A DNA stretch of 64,000 nt, taken from NCBI GenBank assembly GCA_964030475.1, contig CAXIPT010000003.1:1356369-1420368 (forward strand). The letters run 5' to 3'. Under the pieces are notes generated by a model. It searched no databases and was not told the origin of the DNA. It saw only the letters and a list, made by a program, of their open reading frames with translations. The DNA is from Tethya wilhelma. Lineage: Eukaryota; Porifera; Demospongiae; Tethyida; Tethyidae. Numbering within the stretch: position 1 is the first letter of the stretch; the number at the start of each line of letters is the position of its first letter. Position numbers and translations under genes: made by a program. Shown piece after piece: positions 1-9,325 of this stretch.

Positions 1-142
1 ACTTAAAATTCTCAAGTTCATTGGGACACACGTCGTTGAAGATGTGAGGCTTGTATTTTTTAGTTGCTGCTGCACTGACTTTAAAGTTCTCAACAGTTAG
101 TGTAGTACTGATGATCAGAGCTAGAAACAAAATGATGTTCAT
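1..142 (-). CDS. 5' end of a secreted protein, paralogue of the gene at 1873-2895 (partial)
   Basis: The 47 codons visible from the ATG at 140-142 align almost residue for residue with the N-terminus of the intact gene at 1873-2895. Both have a hydrophobic signal peptide (MNIILFLALIIS), then an FKVSAAA-type stretch, a KPHIF motif and a CPNELE motif. The reading frame is open to the window edge, so the globular C-terminal domain, if present, lies outside. The upstream context (a 'TTTTTCAGTA' side) also matches the paralogue, so this is a duplicated gene unit. The function is unknown and a secreted or extracellular location is inferred from the signal peptide. I cannot tell whether the full gene is intact. 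Confidence 0.7.
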   Translation of the reverse strand, partial: MNIILFLALIISTTLTVENFKVSAAATKKYKPHIFNDVCPNELENFK

Positions 143-570
143 TTTTCAGTAGTGTATAGGTTTTTGTTCTTGCAAAAGTTGATATTACAATCGACGTTCA
201 AATAATAACTTTAGACTTATTACAAGGTCTTTTATTTTCAGCTATAACGGATATAGTATAGTATTTTCATGCATAATTCTAAGCATTGACTCCTGGGAAT
301 TTATTCCCTAAGTGACTGCATAGCACACCCCACACCCTTGATTTGTGACATATTTTGTGCTTGACAAAACTATATTATAAGTAAGGTTGATTCCCTTGTA
401 ATAGGTGTATTTAATCTGATTCCTGTATATTATTATTGCAGAGAATGCATTAATGTTTTTTTTTTTTTTTTTTTTACTTAACTTTCCCTTGCACTATTAA
501 AAATACACTTTTTATCTTTGTTTGGTGCCCCAGTACATTTGGGTGGAGCACTCATATACTCAATGGTACA

Positions 571-876
571 GCTACTATCAATTCATTGAAGAGTAATATA
601 TTCAACTGTATATTTGCATTCACATTAAATGTGTGATTTGTGGTGCACTGTCTAGAGTTGTGCGTCATATAATTGTGTGACTTTCTCTTAGAAAACCATA
701 CAAAATTCGCAAAATAGATTTTCTCTTTTATGCGACCATACACTCAAGAGTACACACACAGTTGCTACTATCAATTCACTGAAGAGTAATGTATGCAATT
801 GTATACATTGTATTTGCATTCACATTAAATGTGTTTTCGGTGCACTTTGTAGCATTGTGCGTCATATATATGTATG
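571..876. repeat. Imperfect direct repeat, about 110 bp, period about 192 bp
   Basis: The segments 571-683 and 763-876 both start with GCTACTATCAATTCA, pass through TTTGCATTCACATTAAATGT, and end with a TTGTGCGTCATAT motif. They differ by small indels. This looks like a local tandem duplication in non-coding DNA. Confidence 0.75.
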
Positions 877-1073
877 GTGTATGTTCATGCCAAACCATAA
901 CAGTAGATAACAAAATTCCCATGCAAGTTACATGCTCTTAAAGTATAGTGGGAAAGTTTTTGTGATGTTTGGCATTTAATCCAATTATTTCTACTCATGC
1001 AGGTATCATAATATTATTACAGATATGGTTATTGTACAGTGTATACATGTCTCTAAATGCAGCTAATTTTTAC

Positions 1074-1870
1074 CCTAAATTAGTGGCTATAGCACACTGT
1101 TTGAGTGGAGCTTATTTTCTATTCTTGGGAGAATTGATGCGATCTCTTTATGTATCTTCCATCTGGGTGCATGAAGTGTATAGCTTTAATTGCTCTCAAT
1201 TCCGCCGAGATAAAATTATTCTAAAATTTTTGTCACTATGGAGAATTTAGGTGACGATTTATTGATAGTACAGACAGGTTGCAGATCACTCTTGTTGAAA
1301 TCATTTTTACATTTTTTTTTATTCTTTCATGAGTGTAGCATTACTCTTATTTGATTTTCTGTGATTTATATTGTGGGAAATTTCCCCTGATAAATGCTAG
1401 CTGCCTATATCACTCAAAATTTTCCTGTATAATGTTTATATAATATAACATATACTGCTTTTCTTTTCTCTATATGTCCCTATACGTCTTGTTTATGCAC
1501 TCTTGCACTATAGGGTGTGTGGGATTTAATTGCTCTATATTCACTGGGGGATGTTGTCAGTGAGTGATTGTTGTCAATTTGACAAACACTGGCTGTTTAG
1601 ACATTATAAGATTTCACTAACATTAAATTGTATGTATCTAGTCAAAATAAATAGGGAATATATTATGTGCTGTGCAAAATGAACCAAGTGATAGCTAATA
1701 CATGTGTTGTATAAGATAGGAACTGTGTAAAAAAAATAATGTGCACAGCTAGCAGTATACTGTAGGTGGTATGGATATACACTGTATAACACACTATAAC
1801 ACACACACACACTATGTATATAATATGCACTCATAGTTGCATGCAGTATGATTGTATGTTTTGAGCAGCT
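1074..1870. repeat. Segmental duplication, flank copy 1
   Basis: This 0.8-kb stretch is strongly similar to 3873-4649, for example in the shared TTTGACAAACACTGGCTGTT and the shared end GAGCAGCTAG. In this copy it abuts the 3' end of the secreted protein gene at 1873. A shorter third copy at 7140-7409 ends at a contig join. The duplicated unit therefore seems to be flank plus gene. Confidence 0.85.
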
Positions 1871-1872
1871 AG

Positions 1873-2895
1873 CTATTGTATGTAGAGTTCAATGAGCTCT
1901 AGTGGAACATCGGTGGTGGAAGCTTCCCCAGCTCCACACAGACGTAGCTCGATATCATCAGTTGTAGGGTTGGGTAGGTCCTTTGTGAACCATGGAGAGT
2001 TGTTGAACTGGCAACACATGCTAGTGGGTGAACAGCCCTGTCCATCCCAGAGGGGGTCGCCGGGAAAGAATATTACACCAACTCTTACATATTCTATGTG
2101 TGTATTATTGCCCCAGTTTGCAGTCTCACATAAATAGTTTTTGTCAGCTACATATGGAGGAATTTCATGATTTGGTCCATCACAGGAACAAATAAAACCT
2201 GAAGTCAGATATACATTGGCTCTGTGTCCAGCTGCATAGGTCCAGATGTGTTGTCGTTCACCATCAGGTCCATGAGTCAGACTCACACCATCAACATACT
2301 GATCATTAAGTGAGATATTGGGATCATAAGCATATTGGTATCCTCTAATTCTTCCACAAACTCGGCTGTACTCTGAACCTCTTACACTGAATGTAGTAGA
2401 GGAACAATTATAAAAACTTGAGTCAGCACGTCCACATGTCCTTTTGGAGAGTGAAGTCAGTTTGAGTCCAGGAGGACAGTTGTAACTGGTGTCAGTCATG
2501 TTAATGAACACCACTTGCCTCCATCCCGGTGTGCCATTGCAAGTGTATAGTAGTTCTTCTGTAGTTGTAGCCATGTTCTGTTCAGTGGTAGTCTGTTCTG
2601 TTGTTGGCAAAAGAGTGTTTTCTTCTGTTGTTTTCAAGGGAGTGGTCTCTTGTTCTGTTGGTACAGCAATCAATTGAGAGTCCTTGTCAGTTAATGATGA
2701 TTGTACATTATTTTCAAACAGTTGTTCAATCACTGTTCCAATATCGTAGGCTACTTCAGACTTCAAATCCTCAAGCTCATTGGGACACCCATCCTGGAAG
2801 ATGTGTGGTTTGTATGTTTCAGCTGCTGCTGCACCGACCTTGAAGTTCCCAGCACTAGTAGTGATGATAAGAGCTAAAAAGACAATGATGTTCAT
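1873..2895 (-). CDS. Secreted protein with a cysteine-containing extracellular domain (NMTD...GVSLTHG...HIWT family)
   Basis: This is an intact single-exon frame of 340 residues. Residues 1-16 form a signal peptide (MNIIVFLALIITTSAG). Residues about 80-112 are Thr/Glu-rich low complexity with repeated TTEQ, reminiscent of the stalk of the Pmp-like genes further along. From about residue 117 to the end lies one domain with the signatures W-R-Q-V, NMTD, CPPGLKL, CGR, VCGRI-GYQ, GVSLTHG, HIWTYAAG, a CCQFNNSPWF motif and TTDDIELRLC. I recognise this signature from expanded protein families of sponges and cnidarians, but no enzymatic role is known to me. Several N-x-S/T sites and paired cysteines fit an extracellular, disulfide-bonded protein. 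Neighbouring copies at 1-142, 3296-3660 and about 5310-5735 show a small local family, of which this is the only complete member here. Confidence 0.8.
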   Translation of the reverse strand: MNIIVFLALIITTSAGNFKVGAAAAETYKPHIFQDGCPNELEDLKSEVAYDIGTVIEQLFENNVQSSLTDKDSQLIAVPTEQETTPLKTTEENTLLPTTEQTTTEQNMATTTEELLYTCNGTPGWRQVVFINMTDTSYNCPPGLKLTSLSKRTCGRADSSFYNCSSTTFSVRGSEYSRVCGRIRGYQYAYDPNISLNDQYVDGVSLTHGPDGERQHIWTYAAGHRANVYLTSGFICSCDGPNHEIPPYVADKNYLCETANWGNNTHIEYVRVGVIFFPGDPLWDGQGCSPTSMCCQFNNSPWFTKDLPNPTTDDIELRLCGAGEASTTDVPLELIELYIQ

Positions 2896-3295
2896 TTTTC
2901 AGCAGTGCAGATTTTTGTTCTTTCAAAAATTGATACTACGATTGACATTCATCCTTTAGTTTTAGTTATATTATATACATTAATTACATTATATACACGA
3001 TCGCATAAAGTATGATTATTATTTCCGTATTTTCATGCATATTTCCAAGCATTGACTTATTCCCAGTACAGTAGTATACTGGGTACATAGGAATGGCAAT
3101 GATGGCCCATTAGCGCAATACAGATATTTACGCAAATAACTCTGCAAAAACTGAGCACTTTGCCACAATCTACCACTAATAGATAGGATCAGAAACAAAC
3201 ACATGCATGCTGAAGGTCATGAACCATGGTGTTTATTGTGAATGTCAAAGGTATCTGTGCTAGTTTTGAAAAGTTTGTTATTATAATAGTAACTG
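2896..3295. other. Upstream region of the secreted gene, with a dispersed repeat
   Basis: No gene is seen. The stretch contains an ATATA-rich segment and a repeat at about 3060-3170 that recurs in inverted orientation at about 57725-57826 (shared GAGTTATT-CGCG/T-AATAT and CATTCCTATGTACCCAGTA cores). Confidence 0.6.
3060..3170 (-). repeat. Dispersed repeat fragment (second copy at about 57725-57826)
   Basis: Read on the minus strand, the segment contains TTTTGCAGAGTTATT, a TATTGCGCTAATGG core and CATTCCTATGTACCCAGTA, in the same order as at 57750-57825. No coding potential or target duplication is visible. It is probably a transposable element remnant. Confidence 0.7.
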
Positions 3296-3660
3296 TTATT
3301 TTATATAAAGTTCAATGAGCTTTAGTGGAATATCACTGTTTTGAGGTCTGTTAACTATACACAGGCGTAGCTCGATATCATCAGTTGTAGGGCTGGGTAG
3401 GTCCTTTGTGAACCATGGAGGGTTGTTGAACTGACAGCACGTGCTAGTGGACAAACAGCCCTGTCCATCCCAGAGGGGGTCGTCTGGAAAGAATACTCCA
3501 GAAAAACCATCCCAGTCCCTACTTGTACCACTCTCACAGAAATAATTATCACCAACAAATGGAGGGGAGTGAGTTGATCCATCACAAGGACAAACATTAA
3601 TTTCGTCTCCTTCTATGATTCCAGCTGCAAAGGTCCAGATGTGTTGTCGTTGTCCATCAT
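3296..3660 (-). pseudogene. 3' fragment of the secreted protein family, 5' truncated
   Basis: About 121 codons are open and in frame, ending at a TAA at 3296-3298. They match the C-terminal third of the intact paralogue at 1873-2895, with HIWTFAAG, CCQFNNPPWF, TTDDIELRLC and the terminal LKLIELYIK motif. Similarity stops abruptly near 3660, and no splice acceptor is apparent at the break. A truncated duplicate is more likely than a 3' exon. The lack of internal stops suggests a recent truncation or an unseen upstream exon. Confidence 0.7.
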
Positions 3661-3872
3661 TAGTTTTTACATTGAAAATTATAATATTATGTTTAACTTC
3701 ACCAATTTACTAGTATGCTGTTCAAATTACATTCGCGTGCATGCTCCAATAATAAATTTGTGGGTTGCCTTTAGCTCACGTGCACTCTACTTTAGTAACT
3801 ACCACGCCCCCTTTGAATTTTGATGGCTTACTGATGCATGCCCTCTTCTTTAGTTTATAAGCCCTTGATACC

Positions 3873-4649
3873 GTATATTAGTGACTGTATAGCACACTGT
3901 TTGATGATGCTGTTCCTATTCTTTGGAGAATTGAAGTGATCTCTGCATGTATCTTCCATCTGGATGCTTGGAGTGTACAACTTTAATTGCTCTTAATTCT
4001 CCAAAGGAATATGCTTAAATTTTTGTCACTATGGAGAATTCAAGTGACGATTTATTAATAGTGCAGAGAGGTTTCAGATCACTCTTGTTGAAATCATTTT
4101 GCATTTTTTTTATTCTTTAAATTCATGAATGCAGCATTAGTCCATTTGATTATCTGTGATTTATATCATGGGAAATTTCCCCTGATAAATGCTAGAGCTG
4201 CCTATTACTCAAAATTTTCCTGTATAATGTTTATATAATATAACATATACTGCTTTCTTTTGTCTATATGTCCCTGTACGTCTTGTTTGTGCACTCTTGC
4301 ACTCTAGGGTGTGTGGGATTTAATTGCTCTATATTCAGTGGGGGATGTAGTTAGTGAGTGATTGTTTTCAATTTGACAAACACTGGCTGTTTAGACATTA
4401 AGATTTCACTAACATTAAATTGCATGTATCTAGTCAAAATATATAGGGAATATATTATGTGCTGTGCAAAATGAACCAAGTGATAGCTAATACATGTGTT
4501 GTATAAGATAGGAACTGTGTAAAAAAATTAATGTGCACAGCTAGCAGTATACTGTAGGTGGTATGGATATACACTGTATATAACACACTATATACATATA
4601 TACATAATATACACTCATAGTTGCAGTATGTTGTGAGCAGCTAGTTATT
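3873..4649. repeat. Segmental duplication, flank copy 2
   Basis: This copy matches 1074-1870 along its whole length with small indels. It ends at the contig join at 4650, at the very point where the first copy runs into its gene. A family member may therefore have been lost at the join. Confidence 0.85.
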
Positions 4650-4650
4650 N
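4650..4650. other. Single-N contig join
   Basis: One N interrupts flank copy 2. Sequence on the far side is unrelated to what follows copy 1, so the order across the join should not be trusted. Confidence 0.85.
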
Positions 4651-4804
4651 TGCCTTTATTTATTCTGTTACTATTCTCAATGTATGTTTATACCTTCTGA
4701 TTCTTTGCATTTTTTTTTGCGAGCAAGAACGTTTGACAATGGCATATATAGCATAACAGAATCTAGAGGGTTTGTCTGGTAAAGGTCGTTTAAGAAGTGT
4801 GTTG

Positions 4805-4887
4805 GCTTGGTTGTCTCTCAGTTGGCTGAAGGTCTGTCTGCCGGGAACTCTAGACTCAGAGTCTATCCTAAAGATTGTTACGTCAGA
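4805..4887 (+). other. Exon-like fragment with a strong splice donor
   Basis: One frame is open to a GTAAGT donor at 4888-4893 and translates to a protein-like stretch ending LRVYPKDCYVR. A stop lies close upstream, and the acceptor side is weak. It may be a relic exon of the same gene as the fragment at 5041-5170 and the terminal exon at 5820-5939. I do not recognise the protein. Confidence 0.3.
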
Positions 4888-5040
4888 GTAAGTCACTGCT
4901 CATGATCAGCTATATATTCATAATATTATGTATACATTCGGGCATGCATGCAAGTTATCAGAGATTTTTTTTCCAGTCTACAACGGTCTACTTATATGGT
5001 TCATGAATAATCATAAGTTCTTCAAGTTTCTCTCTTTCAG

Positions 5041-5170
5041 TCTTGCCCTCTGTGTTATTACGTATTGCGAGTCAATACTGAGATAATTGTGAGATAGAGT
5101 GTGCCCCTATTAATATCACTGTTTGGGTGAAGATCTTGCTCCAGGCCCCACCTGCTTATAGTGGTGGTAC
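5041..5170 (+). pseudogene. Degenerate duplicate of the exon at 5820-5939
   Basis: After a pyrimidine tract ending in CTCTTTCAG at 5032-5040, the sequence resembles the exon at 5820: GTTATTA, then a GAGTCA block, then CCCCTATTAATATCA against CCCCTGTCAATATCA. The counterpart of the acceptor AG is TG, and the frame has a TAG stop. It looks like a decayed exon copy. Confidence 0.4.
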
Positions 5171-5309
5171 GACTATAGATGAGGATCAGGCTTTCTTCGA
5201 GATAACCATCCAAATTGATTTAGAATTTCAAACAATTATAATTCGAGTTTATATATAATCAAGATTGTACCCAAGGAAACCCAGAGTAGCTCCTTGTTAA
5301 TATCCTCTG

Positions 5310-5735
5310 ATCCTCCTGTACTTGTATCCCTGAACGCTGAATTGTAGTAGAGGAACCTCCAGCCTGAGTGAGCTCGTCCACATGTCCTTTTGGAGTATGA
5401 AGTCAGTTTGAGTCCAGGCCTGAGGACAGTTAATTGTAACTGGCCATGGTATGATCAGTCATGTCAATGAACACCATCCACTTGTATAGTGGCTCCTCTG
5501 TTGTTGGCAATTAGGGATCTAAATGGTGTCTAAGACTTAATTGTTTTGTTTGGCTAGCAATTATCGGTGCATTATCCTAAACAATTGTCCAATCATTAAA
5601 ATTGTTCTGCATTACAGACTTAATTCTTAAGTCCATTTGGACACCCGTCTTGAAAGACGTGAGGCTTGTATACATTTTAACTTTTGCTGCATGACTATGA
5701 AGCTCCCAGCACAGTATACTCCAGTCCTTATGTCA
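5310..5735 (-). pseudogene. Decayed copy of the secreted protein family
   Basis: Minus-strand blocks match the paralogue at 1873-2895 in the same order: the CPNEL/KPHIF region near 5640-5680, the NMTD region near 5440-5470, and the CGRA region near 5370-5390. Insertions, deletions and stops lie between the blocks, and no long frame survives. This is a clear relic of the gene family. Confidence 0.75.
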
Positions 5736-5819
5736 TTAATTATTTATGCTTAAACCGTTACAACTGACCAATGAATCAACCTATAATATTCTCTCTCTCT
5801 TTCTCTCGTTTGCCCTCAG

Positions 5820-5939
5820 GGTTATTATGATCCTAACGTGAGTCAGAAGACAGAGATGAAGCTCGAGACCATGCATGCAGATACCCCTGTCAATATCAAG
5901 ACCTCCCCCATGCCAATTGATGTCACTCGGTATCTTTAA
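5820..5939 (+). CDS. Isolated terminal exon of an unrecognised gene
   Basis: A long CT-rich tract (5791-5817) ending in CAG precedes a 120-bp segment that opens in phase 0. It encodes 39 residues (starts GYYDPNVSQK, ends PMPIDVTRYL) and then TAA. The strong acceptor, the biased codon content and the decayed duplicate at 5041 support a real last exon. Upstream exons are not identifiable here and may lie across the join at 4650. I do not recognise the protein. Confidence 0.4.
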   Translation, partial: GYYDPNVSQKTEMKLETMHADTPVNIKTSPMPIDVTRYL

Positions 5940-6062
5940 TTTTGGAGTCACAACATTGTATATCAACAGGTATTATGTTATAATAATATTATTATAATAA
6001 TAATATTATATTATGTATATACATGTGAAGGAAAATCTGGGGGGAAATTGTGTGGTACAGTA

Positions 6063-7035
6063 TCATACGTACGGTAGTACGTATAGTAGGAATGGGCCGA
6101 CAGTAGTCCCATAGACACAATACAAAATATTTATCGCCATAAAAATCTAACATCACAAAGTAGAGGCTTCAAACTTGCTCAGAGGCTCTCCTTTACAGAA
6201 AACCAACTGCATGGAAGGCTTAAACTTAGCCGAAACGTTTCTGATCACTCGTAGAGAGAGCGCTTGCGAGAAGCCACACTAGTGCAATTTTGTTCTCCTA
6301 ACTTACTTCTAACTGACTTACTTGAAAACGATTTCCAGAGAACCAGAAAGTGTTGAGCCAACTTTGACGCACAAAGTAAGTTCTTTTCCGTTACGTTCCT
6401 TTATACTCGTTTTCATCATAAATAGGCCTGAACAAAAACTAGAAAGCTTTGAAACTTAGTGTATAAATTCATGTGCTGCAATGCAGCCATCTTTGTAGGT
6501 AGAGTTTAAAGGTCATTATCCACGTGGTATTATTATGCGCATGCGCACTAGCATCTAGCATAATGGCTGAGACTCAAGCTTTTTGTAGGGACTAACCAGT
6601 CTCTGATAGTCTCCACACTGTAGTGTTGAAAAAAGTGAATGAACAAGTAGTAAAATTTTGAAAAAATAAGTAGTGTAGTAATGGGCAGTGCGGTAAAAAG
6701 TATTGGAACAAGGTAGGGTCTCAGTTTCGGCACATGACTACTTCATTTTTATGCCCAACTCATATACCTGTCTATTATAGTTTACTCCATTGCTTAGCCA
6801 AATAATTATTATAATAGTGAACCAATGCAATTATTATGATAAGATATATTGTACTATTATAGTGTACAGATTATTGCAACACGACACTGAAAAATCCATA
6901 TGAGGGTTAAAAAATAAAATGAAGTATATAGTCGTGTGCCGAAACTGAGACCCTACCTTGTTCCAATACTTTTTACCGCACTGCCCATGCATTACTACAC
7001 TACTTATTTTTTCAAAATTTTTACTACTTGTGTAA
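6063..7035 (+). repeat. Dispersed repeat of about 1 kb with foldback arms (copy 1)
   Basis: It starts with the palindromic CATACGTACGGTAGTACGTA and continues with GAATGGGCCGACAGTAGTCCC, both also found at the start of the copy at 39994. The 3' part is a foldback: arm 6640-6752 and arm 6915-7035 are near-perfect inverted repeats containing GGGCAGTGCGGTAAAAAG and TTCGGCACATGACTACTTCA, separated by about 160 bp. No protein is encoded. The form fits a non-autonomous element. Confidence 0.8.
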
Positions 7036-7139
7036 TTAAGGTTTTCATTATTTTTTTTTTCACATTATTGTTCGGTTCTGAAATCAGTGCAAAAATTGAA
7101 TGCAAGGAGAAACATATGCATGTGTTGCTAATTTTGCAT

Positions 7140-7409
7140 GTTCATGCTTTTTTCATATCATATCATATCACAGATATGGTTATTATGTCTTTACATTTAG
7201 TAATTTGTACCCTATATTAGTGACTATATAATTTGTATACGGCACAATATGAACCATGCACAGGTGATATCTATAATTATGTTATAATTGTATAACATAA
7301 TTATGAATAATTGTATAAATGTGTAAAGCAGTATGGGTGGTATAGATACACTGTATAATGCACTGGTTTCTGTATAATATTATATGCTTGCATGTTTTGA
7401 GCAGCTATA
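7140..7409. repeat. Segmental duplication, flank copy 3 (partial)
   Basis: The blocks ATCACAGATATGGTTATT, GAACCATGCACAGGTGATA and TGTTTTGAGCAGCTA match 1010-1870 in order. This copy is shortened and stops at the join at 7410. The dispersed repeat at 6063-7035 sits directly before it. Confidence 0.65.
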
Positions 7410-7415
7410 NCTCAC

Positions 7416-8292
7416 CAATGAAGGTGCCTCACAAGTGACTGTGAAGCCCCTTGGTGCTGTCAACCAGAGCAGAAGGTCCGTAGCACTTTGAGAAAGGCGC
7501 AGACTATTGTCATTGTCACTTCCTGACGACAGGAGCTGGTTCAATGGCGGAATGGTTTCAAAGACATCTCTCTGAAATGACGTATTTGGTAAGAATAAGA
7601 ATTTAAATGTGTAAAAGGTTTGATAGACAGAACCGTATATATATACATAATAAAAGTACGTGTACCACTAAAGAAATAATTATTGTTTTGGGAGGTGCAT
7701 TTTGGGAACGCCAGGAATAAATTTGGAGGGGCACTTTAATTAGAGTCTACACACAGTAAGGAAATACTTTAATAGAATATGGGTGATAGCAGACAAGGCC
7801 ATTTGAAAAGTGATCGGTATGTTAGCTACCTTCATTCTAGTCCATGAGGTGGTGTGTGTGTGGGGGAGGGCGGAGTACTTCTAAACATATTATATTTTTA
7901 TCAACGCAGGACTAGGCATAATGGTAAAAAAATGAGTGTAGGCATTAGACTAGGGAAACTGTATTTGGTTGATTGATTCAAACTACAAATCGTACCTTAC
8001 TGCACATACATATCAGGAAACATTGGACATGAATGAATGAGAATAATTTGCAAACACACACACACACCAGTCTTTCCATATCTTTGTCCTCTTCAGTGAT
8101 CTTCTGCGCATGCTCACCATCAGCAGCTGCCGCCCCGCCTCTCATGAACTGCGGTGGAAATGGCCTAAGAATTGTGTCGTGTCTAAAACTGTTCATGGCG
8201 CTCCAGAAGATACTCACGAGAAAATCGGCCGCTAGAACGTCCCTCTCAAGTTGTTGCTTCAGTTTTGCACTCGTTTCGTCACTTGTAGACAT
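7416..8292 (-). CDS. PARP16: PARP16 (mono-ADP-ribosyltransferase), first two exons
   Basis: Exon 1 spans 8292-8068: 75 codons from ATG, ending in phase 0 before a GTGTGTG donor. Exon 2 spans 7571-7416: 52 codons, acceptor TTTCAG, donor GTGAG. Exon 1 carries RDVLAADFLVSIF and ILRPFPPQF, and exon 2 carries IPPLNQLLSSG followed by a hydrophobic helix. These match the order and sequence of the N-terminal helical region of vertebrate PARP16, a tail-anchored ER protein that mono-ADP-ribosylates targets in the unfolded-protein response (known for the family). The catalytic ART domain and the C-terminal anchor should lie below 7416, but the contig join at 7410 removes them. The donor of exon 1 lies in a GT run, so its exact position is inferred from phase. 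Confidence 0.82.
7572..8067 (-). other. Intron 1 of PARP16
   Basis: This 496-bp intron lies between the GT-run donor and the TTTCAG acceptor (minus strand). It is AT-rich, with a short G-rich block near 7850-7875. Nothing else is recognised. Confidence 0.7.
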
Positions 8293-8330
8293 GGCTACAG
8301 ACGTAAACTAGACACAAGATGACAGATCCA

Positions 8331-9198
8331 CAAGGGGTGGTCACTCCAATACTTACTGTACTTCCACCCGCGACCGCGGTCAAGGTGTGGTCAAGCGGTC
8401 AAGGTCTGATTTTTGGTGTGGTAAAGAGGTCAAGATCGAATTCTAGGTGCGGTCAAGAGGTCAAGCTAACCGCTCAATTTGGATGACGTCATACCATTCT
8501 TACATGCAATTTACATGATGCTCCAGTTGTTTGACACCATTATTTACACTGTTCTACGCATAAAAGTTTATTTTTCACTGCTAGGAGCTAGCTAAAATGC
8601 TCAGACGAGGTTTAATAGCTGCTAACTGCTCAGCTAGCGCTGCAAAAGAAATGAGTGGGCGGAGCTCGCTTCACGAAGTAATCACGTGATCTAAAGAAGC
8701 AGTCATTTCGCTGTATCGAGGCTGAAGCTGCCTTATATCTTTCTGCTTGGACCCAATTTTCTCTCCTTTATACAATCATGGTGCTGGTGGCTTATCGCTT
8801 ATCCCCCTCACGAATTTCGGAAACCACGGTACACGTAGCTGCATTGGACTGTTGTCTTGCATGATTTTGCAGAAGGAAAAACACTAATCGGGATATCATG
8901 CTAACAGAACTAGAGCTAAAGTATAAGACTCTTGCAGTTTAGTGGACTTGTGCTAAATTTTTAGCATCTAATTAGTAAAAGGCGTGGTTGGGTTTCATTT
9001 ATGCCACGCCTCTCACTGATACACACAGTACATTGGTGATTTGAACTCAAACGGTCAAGCAGTCCTGAGAGTTGGGTCAAGCAGTCAAGATGTAGTTTTA
9101 GGTGCGGTCAAGCGGTCAAGGCCCATTTTCTAGGGTCAAGATTCTTGACCCGCGGTCGCGGGTGGAAGTACAGAAGGTATTGGAGTGACCACCCCTTG
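8331..9198. mobile_element. Non-autonomous TIR DNA transposon with a 6-bp target duplication
   Basis: The ends are inverted repeats: CAAGGGGTGGTCACTCCAAT on the left and its complement on the right, continuing into TACTTCCACCCGCGACCGCG with one small indel. The 6-bp direct repeat GATCCA flanks it at 8325-8330 and 9199-9204. Subterminal tracts repeat GCGGTCAAG/GGTCAAG several times on each side, a layout typical of transposase binding sites. No transposase is encoded. I cannot assign a superfamily confidently from the 6-bp duplication. It lies 33 bp upstream of the PARP16 start codon and so may affect its promoter. Confidence 0.85.
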
Positions 9199-9325
9199 GA
9201 TCCAGGTTTTGATGTCTGAATTTAAGCTCGAGCTGGAAACTGACGATCATTACCAACTTACGAGTGTCCCAGCTTCCGCGGCGATCCGTTCCATATGATG
9301 GAAGTGAGACGTAGACTGAACTGTT

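Larger units (their letters stand above)
143..1872. other. Intergenic stretch with local and segmental repeats
   Basis: I see no convincing gene here; the short ORF at 969-1250 has no homologue I can name and lies partly in duplicated flank. The stretch holds a poly-T run near 455-475, an imperfect tandem repeat (571-683 and 763-876) and, from about 1000, a flank that recurs at 3873-4649 and in part at 7140-7409. Confidence 0.6.

Noticed and set aside
1604..1834. 76-codon minus-strand ORF in the duplicated flank
   Set aside because: The second flank copy (3873-4649) has indels that break the frame, so the ORF is not conserved.
6548..7220. Two ORFs in opposite directions with the same MPKLRPYLVP start
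   Set aside because: They are the two arms of the foldback repeat read in opposite directions, not genes.
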